Shown: positions 12,294-16,343 of the stretch, piece by piece
How positions within the stretch are numbered: the first letter of the stretch is position 1
How the letters are laid out: each line of letters opens with the position of its first letter
Assembly (NCBI GenBank): GCA_900764215.1
Contig: CAAFNI010000203.1
Coordinates: 1-16,343 of the forward strand
DNA length: 16,343 bases
Direction: 5' to 3'
Source of the DNA: an uncultured Sutterella sp.
Lineage (GTDB): Bacteria; Pseudomonadota; Gammaproteobacteria; Burkholderiales; Burkholderiaceae_F
Notes under the pieces: generated by a model
What the model was told of the DNA's origin: nothing
The model's database searches: none
Seen by the model: the letters and a program-made list of their open reading frames with translations, nothing else
Translations under genes and position numbers: made by a program

Positions 12294-12330
12294 AAACAAA
12301 GCGAGCGACTTTAATTGTGCTCGCTTTGTT
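12292..12330 (-). terminator. Attenuator/terminator between rplL and rpoB
   Basis: A perfect 12-bp stem, AACAAAGCGAGC (12295-12306) with GCTCGCTTTGTT (12319-12330), has a 12-nt loop and is followed on the minus strand by TTT, giving the tract TTTGTTTTT. It begins 20 nt after the rplL stop. In E. coli a partial terminator in the same spacer lowers rpoBC expression relative to the stalk proteins, and this is the obvious counterpart. Confidence 0.75.
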
Positions 12331-12350
12331 CAGTCAAATCAAGTAAAAAA

Positions 12351-12728
<378 letters not shown>

Positions 12729-12774
12729 TTTATAGCTCCGTATTACGTAGTGTTTTGTTTAGAAAAAGTTTAGG

Positions 12775-13305
12775 TTAGGCAGCAGCCTGTTCCTTGGCAT
12801 CGCGCACGGCAGCCACGGTACGCACAAAGCGAGCCGGGACTTCGTTGATGGTGCGGACGAACTTGGCGATAGGTTCGTTCATCGTAGCCATCAACTTGGC
12901 AAGGAGTTCTTCACGGCTCGGCATCGTAGCGAGCTGCTTGACGGCTTCAACATCCATGACGGTGTTGGCCATCGCGCCGCCCTTGATAACGAGCTTGTCG
13001 TTGTCCTTGGCGAAGTTGACGAGAACCTTGGCGGCAGCAACCGGATCGGCGGAGAAGCCATAGACGAGCGGACCAACAAACTGGTCAGCAAGCCCGGCAA
13101 ATTCCGTACCTTCAACGGCGCGGCGAACCAACGTGTTCTTGACAACACGCAACGTCACATTGTTCTTACGTGCTTCAGCACGAAGCTTCGTGACGGCCTC
13201 AACGCTCAGCCCACGGTATTCGGCGATGACGATCGAGGAAGAGTTGGCAACGATGCCAGCGACTTCTTCAATGACAGCAGCCTTATCTTGACGATTAAGA
13301 CCCAT
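12775..13305 (-). CDS. rplJ: 50S ribosomal protein uL10
   Basis: L10 anchors L7/L12 dimers to 23S rRNA at the base of the stalk. With L7/L12 it also represses its own mRNA in E. coli. The product is 176 residues, starting MGLNRQDKAAVIEEVAGIVA, with AEYRGL at 28-33 and VVKNTLVRRA at 54-63 in the RNA-binding domain and a C-terminal helix (about 132-172) that would hold L7/L12 dimers. An open frame runs upstream to 13431, but the ATG at 13303-13305 carries a ribosome site (GGAG, 13313-13316, seven bases away) and gives the family N-terminus. It is 46 nt upstream of rplL and follows a 443-nt structured leader after rplA. Confidence 0.98.
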   Translation of the reverse strand: MGLNRQDKAAVIEEVAGIVANSSSIVIAEYRGLSVEAVTKLRAEARKNNVTLRVVKNTLVRRAVEGTEFAGLADQFVGPLVYGFSADPVAAAKVLVNFAKDNDKLVIKGGAMANTVMDVEAVKQLATMPSREELLAKLMATMNEPIAKFVRTINEVPARFVRTVAAVRDAKEQAAA

Positions 13306-13748
13306 GGTCTGGCTCCACTCAGAGGTGTCCTCTTTCAAGGACACCGGTTTCAAATAACCGGCATACTTCTGAGAGTTTTGGCTGATTTTTTTACACAAGC
13401 ACACGAGCTTGTGGTCTGAAACACAACGCAATATCTCTCTTCGGTTTACCGTCTGCGCTGGACGACTTGGCGGTCATCTCACTGGCGTGAAAGCGTCGTC
13501 AGCGAAATTCACAAGCCCATTAAAAAGCGCCGGTGTCAATCTCTTCTTTGCTTTCAGAGCATTGTTGACCTTTGCTTCTCCAGCGGTCTTTGACAGCGAC
13601 GGAATCGATCGCTCGTTTCCGTCACCCAAAGCCCTTGAGACCTCACGGTCTCGAGAAAAGATTTCTCTTTTCCGGCCTCGCCGCTTTCGCAGCGTCATGA
13701 TCAAGTTGCCTTGATCAACGGAGGGCCGACCCCGTTATGTTCGATTCA
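13306..13748 (-). promoter_or_regulatory. rplJ leader (candidate L10-type autoregulatory region)
   Basis: This 443-nt stretch has no supported gene and is dense in stems: 13324-13330/13339-13345 (7 bp, just above the rplJ ribosome site), 13344-13349/13356-13361 (6 bp), 13394-13400/13407-13413 (7 bp), 13456-13466/13495-13504 (10 bp with one bulged base), 13598-13604/13617-13623 (7 bp), 13634-13642/13647-13655 (9 bp, one wobble), 13655-13660/13667-13672 (6 bp) and 13698-13704/13711-13717 (7 bp). In E. coli a leader of similar length here binds the L10-L7/L12 complex about 100-200 nt before rplJ; the bulged stem at 13456-13504 is the best-placed candidate. A TTGACA (13534-13539) lacks a good -10, so no promoter is claimed. 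Confidence 0.5.
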
Positions 13749-14444
13749 TTAACCGTTGATAGAACCGATATCAACGCGAACACCGACGCCCATCGTGGAG
13801 GAGACGGCAACCTTGCGAAGGTACTGGCCCTTCGAGGAAGCCGGCTTCAGCTTGTTGAGCTGGTCGATGAGGGCCACCAGGTTCTTCTGGAGGCGGTCAG
13901 CCGTGAAGGAGGCACGACCAATCGGGGCATGGATGATACCAGCCTTGTCGGCGCGGAACTGAACCTGACCGGCCTTGGCGTTCTTGACGGCCTGGGCGAC
14001 GTTCGGGGTGACAGTACCGACCTTCGGGTTCGGCATCAGGCCACGCGGGCCGAGGATCTGACCGAGCTGGCCGACGACGCGCATCGCATCCGGGGAGGCG
14101 ATGACGACGTCGAAGTCGAGTTCACCGGCCTTGACCTTGGCGGCGAGATCATCGAAACCGACGATATCGGCACCAGCGGCAAGAGCTTCTTCAGCCTTGG
14201 CACCCTGGGTGAACACGGCAACGCGAACCGTCTTGCCCGTGCCTTCCGGCATCACGACAGCGCCGCGAACAGCCTGGTCGGACTTGCGAGGATCGATGCC
14301 GAGCTGAACAGCCACGTCGACGGATTCGTCGAACTTGGCAACAGCCGTTTCCTTGATGAGTTCGAGAGCTTCAACAGCGGTGTACAGCTTGTTGGCTTCG
14401 ACCTTGGCATTGAGAGCCTTCATGCGCTTGCAAAGCTTAGCCAT
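13749..14444 (-). CDS. rplA: 50S ribosomal protein uL1
   Basis: L1 binds the mobile L1 stalk of 23S rRNA and helps release E-site tRNA. In E. coli it also represses the rplK-rplA operon by binding an mRNA copy of that rRNA site. The 231-residue protein contains the family signature LGPRGLMPNPKVGTV at 131-145 and the C-terminal SSTMGVGVRVD at 215-225. The ATG at 14442-14444 shares one base with the rplK stop (TAATG), and its ribosome site GGAGGG (14451-14456) lies inside the end of rplK, so its translation is coupled to rplK. The likely L1 operator is in the rplK leader at 14889-14923. Ordinary length and content. Confidence 0.99.
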   Translation of the reverse strand: MAKLCKRMKALNAKVEANKLYTAVEALELIKETAVAKFDESVDVAVQLGIDPRKSDQAVRGAVVMPEGTGKTVRVAVFTQGAKAEEALAAGADIVGFDDLAAKVKAGELDFDVVIASPDAMRVVGQLGQILGPRGLMPNPKVGTVTPNVAQAVKNAKAGQVQFRADKAGIIHAPIGRASFTADRLQKNLVALIDQLNKLKPASSKGQYLRKVAVSSTMGVGVRVDIGSING

Positions 14445-14875
14445 TACAGACCCTCCACAATGATGCCCATGGAACGAGCGGAACCAGCGATCGTGCGAAC
14501 GGCAGCGTCGATGTCGGCAGCGGTAAGATCCGGAGCCTTCGTCTTGGCGATTTCTTCAGCCTGGGCGCGCGTGATCTTGGCAACCTTTTCCGTGTTCGGA
14601 CGGGAAGAACCCTTCTGAATCTTCGCGGCCTTCTTGATCAGAACCGTGGCCGGCGGCGTCTTCATGATGAACGTGAAGCTCTTGTCGGCGTACGCGGTGA
14701 TGACGACCGGGATCGGAAGACCGGCTTCCATGCCCTGGGTCTTGGCGTTAAAGGCCTTGCAGAACTCCATGATGTTCAGGCCGCGCTGACCGAGAGCCGG
14801 ACCGATAGGAGGCGAGGGGTTGGCCTTACCAGCCGGCACCTGCAGCTTGATAAAGCCGATGATCTTCTTTGCCAT
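14444..14875 (-). CDS. rplK: 50S ribosomal protein uL11
   Basis: L11 binds the GTPase-associated region of 23S rRNA and is required for sensing uncharged tRNA by RelA. The 143-residue product begins MAKKIIGFIKLQVPAGKANP; the proline-rich N-terminal switch segment ANPSPPIGPALGQRG covers 18-32, and the C-terminal rRNA-binding domain ends in GSARSMGIIVEGL. The ATG at 14873-14875 has AAGGA (14884-14888) eight bases upstream, directly touching a predicted L1 operator. It is the first gene after a strong promoter at 14945-14973 and overlaps rplA by one base. Regulation by L1 feedback is therefore likely. Confidence 0.99.
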   Translation of the reverse strand: MAKKIIGFIKLQVPAGKANPSPPIGPALGQRGLNIMEFCKAFNAKTQGMEAGLPIPVVITAYADKSFTFIMKTPPATVLIKKAAKIQKGSSRPNTEKVAKITRAQAEEIAKTKAPDLTAADIDAAVRTIAGSARSMGIIVEGL

Positions 14876-14883
14876 CGTATTTT

Positions 14884-14923
14884 TCCTTATGGGTTCATAC
14901 GCTCAATTGCTTGAGCTCCCCAT
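14884..14923 (-). promoter_or_regulatory. Candidate L1 translational operator in the rplK leader
   Basis: In the transcript AUGGG (14923-14919) pairs with CCCAU (14893-14889), and GCUCAA (14916-14911) pairs with UUGAGC (14906-14901) around a GCAA tetraloop. Between the two stems is an asymmetric internal loop: GA on one side, GUAUGAA on the other. GGGGAGC opposite AUGAACCC is close to the conserved L1 binding element of 23S rRNA and of L11-operon leaders. The closing stem ends immediately before the rplK Shine-Dalgarno AAGGA (14884-14888), so bound L1 would block initiation. Confidence 0.7.
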
Positions 14924-14944
14924 GTATAAGTGAGAAAGGCGTGC

Positions 14945-14973
14945 ACTATACCACCGAAAAAAACGGTGTGCAA
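14945..14973 (-). promoter_or_regulatory. Promoter of the rplK-rplA operon
   Basis: On the minus strand TTGCAC (14968-14973), a 17-base spacer ending in TGG, and TATAGT (14945-14950) make a promoter with an extended -10 (TGG then TATAGT, five of six matches). Start of transcription would be near 14938, giving a leader of about 63 nt that contains the L1 operator. E. coli has its L11 promoter in the same nusG-rplK gap. Confidence 0.7.
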
Positions 14974-14991
14974 GCGACACGCCTGATTTTT

Positions 14992-15528
14992 TTAGATTTT
15001 TTCGACTTCGTTGAAGTCGAGGTCCACCAAGGTTTCGCGGCTGAAAATGGACACGAAAACCTGCAGGCGGCTCTTGTCGTAATCGACAGCTTCGATGCGG
15101 CCGTTGAAGTCCTTGAACGGGCCGTTCTTGACACGAATCTCTTCGCCGATTTCGAATTCGATCTTGGGACGCGGCTTTTCGGAGCCCTGCTCCATCTGAG
15201 CCATGATGGAGGCCACTTCGGCCTCGGAAAGCACCACCGGGTTGTTGTTGCCAAGGAACTCGATGACGCGCGGAGTAGAGTTGACGAGATGCCACGTAGC
15301 GTCGTTCATCACCATTTCAATGAAGACGTAGCCGGGATACATGCGGCGCTCGCTAGTGTATTTGCGTCCGTTGCGAACTTCCTGAACGCGTTCAACAGGC
15401 AGGAGAACCTGACCGAAGCTTTCGCGCAGATCGCTGCGGGCAATGCGCTCCTCAAGAGCCTTCTTCACGCTCTTCTCCATGGAGGAGTAAACGTGAATCG
15501 TGTACCACTTCATGCCGTTATCGCTCAT
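14992..15528 (-). CDS. nusG: Transcription termination/antitermination factor NusG
   Basis: NusG binds the RNA polymerase clamp (the rpoBC products encoded nearby), suppresses pausing, assists Rho termination and can link polymerase to the leading ribosome through S10. The 178-residue protein has the NGN domain at about 7-112, with the family stretch RRMYPGYVFIEM at 61-72, and the C-terminal KOW domain at about 127-178, with EIRVKNGPFKDFNGRIEAVD at 130-149. The ATG at 15526-15528 has GAGG (15536-15539) seven bases upstream; a second ATG at codon 6 lacks such a site. It follows secE by 14 nt, an ancient pairing, and is followed by the rplK promoter with no evident terminator. Confidence 0.99.
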   Translation of the reverse strand: MSDNGMKWYTIHVYSSMEKSVKKALEERIARSDLRESFGQVLLPVERVQEVRNGRKYTSERRMYPGYVFIEMVMNDATWHLVNSTPRVIEFLGNNNPVVLSEAEVASIMAQMEQGSEKPRPKIEFEIGEEIRVKNGPFKDFNGRIEAVDYDKSRLQVFVSIFSRETLVDLDFNEVEKI

Positions 15529-15542
15529 GACTCAACCTCACA

Positions 15543-15926
15543 TTAAAGAGAAAGACGGAGCAGGCCGTCGTAGAGGCCCCACTCAATCAGCTTGTCGCAA
15601 AGGAACAGGAAGATCGCGATCACGACGACAAAAGCCATGACGAGGCCTGTCGTGTTGAGCGTTTCCTTGCGAGTCGGCCAGACAACGCGTCGCAGCTCTT
15701 CCCATGACTGGCGGCCATAATTCAGAAGGCGTTTGCCGGAAGGGCTGAACCAGGCGATCACGACGCCGGCAACCAGACCGCCGAAGAGCGCGCCGAGACG
15801 AACGGCGAGCGTCTGAGACGTCAGGAGGGAAAAGGCGATAACGCCGGCAACGGCACACAGAACGGCGAGCGTCACGAGCACGATGTCCGACTTGCTGGTT
15901 GCGGGTTCAACGTTTTGATTGTTCAT
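15543..15926 (-). CDS. secE: Preprotein translocase subunit SecE
   Basis: SecE clamps SecY in the inner-membrane SecYEG protein channel. The 127-residue protein has three hydrophobic segments (about 14-35, 43-61, 94-117), as in gammaproteobacterial and betaproteobacterial SecE, and the essential cytoplasmic amphipathic region SWEELRRVVWPTRKETLNTT at 74-93. Start choice: the frame extends to a GTG at 15944 and an ATG at 15932, but AGGA (15933-15936) is six bases from the ATG at 15926 and directly abuts the 15932 one, so 15926 is preferred. It is 14 nt upstream of nusG, and a strong terminator separates it from tRNA-Trp, so it needs its own promoter. Confidence 0.95.
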   Translation of the reverse strand: MNNQNVEPATSKSDIVLVTLAVLCAVAGVIAFSLLTSQTLAVRLGALFGGLVAGVVIAWFSPSGKRLLNYGRQSWEELRRVVWPTRKETLNTTGLVMAFVVVIAIFLFLCDKLIEWGLYDGLLRLSL

Positions 15927-15932
15927 ATTCAT

Positions 15933-15936
15933 TCCT
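15933..15936 (-). promoter_or_regulatory. Ribosome binding site deciding the secE start
   Basis: AGGA on the minus strand is six bases from the ATG at 15926 and zero bases from the ATG at 15932. The GTG at 15944 has no site of its own. Confidence 0.65.
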
Positions 15937-15999
15937 GCCGGCACGCGGAACCGCGATCAGCGGCGCGCCGACGAAAAGTAAAAGAAATGCAAGCTTGCT

Positions 16000-16005
16000 A
16001 TTTTA
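16000..16005 (-). promoter_or_regulatory. Possible -10 element of a secE-nusG promoter
   Basis: TAAAAT on the minus strand matches five of six bases of TATAAT and lies 73 nt upstream of the secE start, after the tRNA-Trp terminator. No acceptable -35 is seen 16-18 bases before it. Otherwise the 15927-16074 spacer shows only a 6-bp stem at 16019-16024/16035-16040 and a small GC-rich stem around 15944-15955. Confidence 0.3.
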
Positions 16006-16068
16006 GCGGGAACCGAAGCGGGATAGGCGAAAAAATCCCGACTTTCTGCACAATGGGATGCGGCGGAT

Positions 16069-16116
16069 AAATAAAAGTCAAGCCGCGATCACAGATCGCG
16101 GCTTGACTTCTTTTTT
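16069..16116 (-). terminator. Strong intrinsic terminator after tRNA-Trp, probably bidirectional
   Basis: A perfect 16-bp stem, 16075-16090 with 16094-16109, has a 3-nt loop. On the minus strand it runs into TTATTTATCC, completing a T-rich tail; on the plus strand it is followed by C and six T (16111-16116). It begins 6 nt after the tRNA 3' end and should end the tuf-tRNA-Trp transcript. It may also block antisense transcription into tuf. Confidence 0.85.
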
Positions 16117-16191
16117 GGCAGGGGCAGAAGGAATCGAACCCTCAACCTACGGTTTTGGAGACCGTCGCTCTGCCGATTGAGCTATACCCCT
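16116..16191 (-). tRNA. tRNA-Trp (anticodon CCA)
   Basis: The 76-nt cloverleaf folds fully. The acceptor stem pairs AGGGGTA with TGCCCCT (one wobble), followed by G73 and an encoded CCA. The D arm is GCTC/GAGC, the anticodon arm ACGGT/ACCGT with loop CTCCAAA, and the T arm GAGGG/CCTTC with loop TTCGATT. The anticodon CCA is at plus-strand 16156-16158, reading UGG (Trp); A37 and A38 follow it as usual. It lies between tuf and secE, the common betaproteobacterial arrangement, and is probably processed from a tuf-tRNA transcript. Confidence 0.98.
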
Positions 16192-16197
16192 TTTCGC

Positions 16198-16223
16198 ACG
16201 GCTGGCCCTTTCAGGTCAGCCGT
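16198..16223 (-). promoter_or_regulatory. Hairpin between tuf and tRNA-Trp
   Basis: Bases 16198-16207 (ACGGCTGGCC) pair with 16214-16223 (GGTCAGCCGT) as a 10-bp stem with one wobble and a 6-nt loop. In the transcript GCGAAAAGGGG follows, with no T-run, so it is not an intrinsic terminator. It ends 6 nt before the tRNA and may mark the tuf mRNA 3' end or guide tRNA 5' processing. Confidence 0.45.
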
Positions 16224-16238
16224 CAATTCTTTTCAGAA

Positions 16239-16343
16239 TTATTCGATGATGGAGGCAACGACGCCGGCGCCGACGGTGTGACCGCCTTCACGGATGGCGA
16301 AACGGAGACCCTGTTCCATGGCGATCGGGCAGATGAGCTTGAC
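16239..16343 (-). CDS. tuf: Elongation factor Tu, C-terminal fragment (gene runs off the right edge)
   Basis: The last 34 codons and a TAA stop of an EF-Tu gene are present, reading VKLICPIAMEQGLRFAIREG followed by GHTVGAGVVASIIE. This is the end of the C-terminal beta-barrel domain that binds the tRNA T stem; the start lies beyond the right edge. It is followed by a 47-nt spacer and tRNA-Trp. It is a different copy from the one starting at the left edge, in the same orientation, so the genome has at least two tuf genes flanking this block, unless the window is a closed repeat artefact. Cys in KLICPIAME, where Ala is common, is a small variation only. Confidence 0.97.
   Translation of the reverse strand, partial: VKLICPIAMEQGLRFAIREGGHTVGAGVVASIIE

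Noticed and set aside
13394..13413. Hairpin plus T-run at 13386-13392 as a terminator
   Set aside because: The T-run is on the 5' side of the stem on the plus strand and is an A-run after the stem on the minus strand, so it fits neither direction.
13306..13431. Upstream extension of rplJ by 42 codons
   Set aside because: Crosses the structured leader; the ATG at 13305 has a good ribosome site and the normal L10 N-terminus.
13511..13539. rplJ promoter based on TTGACA at 13534-13539
   Set aside because: At 16-18 base spacing the -10 region (GCTTGT) is poor; not strong enough to list as a promoter.
13474..13704. 76-codon basic minus-strand open frame in the rplJ leader
   Set aside because: TTG start without ribosome site, overlaps several hairpins, no recognisable domain; expected by chance in a noncoding leader.
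15927..15944. Upstream extension of secE to a GTG or to the ATG at 15932
   Set aside because: No ribosome site at usable spacing; the ATG at 15926 has AGGA six bases away.

Overview
The window holds one compact, almost entirely minus-strand block of core translation and transcription genes. In transcription order (right to left) it reads: 3' end of a tuf gene, tRNA-Trp(CCA), secE, nusG, rplK, rplA, rplJ, rplL, rpoB, rpoC, then rpsL, rpsG, fusA and the first 39 codons of a second tuf gene. No plus-strand gene, mobile element, CRISPR array or accessory gene is supported.

The order tuf - tRNA-Trp - secE - nusG - L11/L1/L10/L12 - rpoBC, with the str operon (S12, S7, EF-G, EF-Tu) directly after rpoC, is typical of Betaproteobacteria. 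Separate RpoB and RpoC chains, the RpoB start MSYSFTEKKRIRKSF and a Thr at E. coli RpoB position 518 (a residue I recall from Neisseria) agree. I would guess Burkholderiales, perhaps Sutterellaceae, but the family is an impression and not a proof. All twelve visible stop codons are TAA, and the codon-aligned antisense frames of fusA-rpsG, rpoC and rpoB stay open for kilobases. Both are signs of strong codon selection in highly expressed genes.

Region by region: (1) 16239-16343 tuf end and 16116-16191 tRNA-Trp, joined by a short spacer with a hairpin and closed by a 16-bp terminator at 16075-16109. (2) secE and nusG, 14 nt apart. (3) A clear extended -10 promoter at 14945-14973, an L1-type operator at 14889-14923 touching the rplK Shine-Dalgarno, then rplK and rplA overlapping as TAATG. 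(4) A 443-nt hairpin-rich leader before rplJ-rplL, in the position of the L10 autoregulatory leader. (5) A 276-nt rplL-rpoB spacer with a terminator-like attenuator hairpin and two mutually exclusive strong hairpins, then rpoB and rpoC 14 nt apart. (6) A terminator after rpoC and a probable new promoter for the str operon. (7) rpsL, rpsG, fusA, tuf, with three hairpins between rpsL and rpsG and one between rpsG and fusA.

Together the genes supply the ribosomal stalk proteins, two small-subunit proteins, both elongation GTPases, the two large RNA polymerase subunits, the NusG elongation factor and the SecE translocase subunit. Their expression is probably balanced by leader feedback and attenuation. 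I found no previously undescribed system. The parts that deserve a second look are the noncoding RNA structures, above all the three-segment switch before rpoB and the L1 operator. Both window ends fall inside tuf copies, which suggests a contig cut at a repeat.
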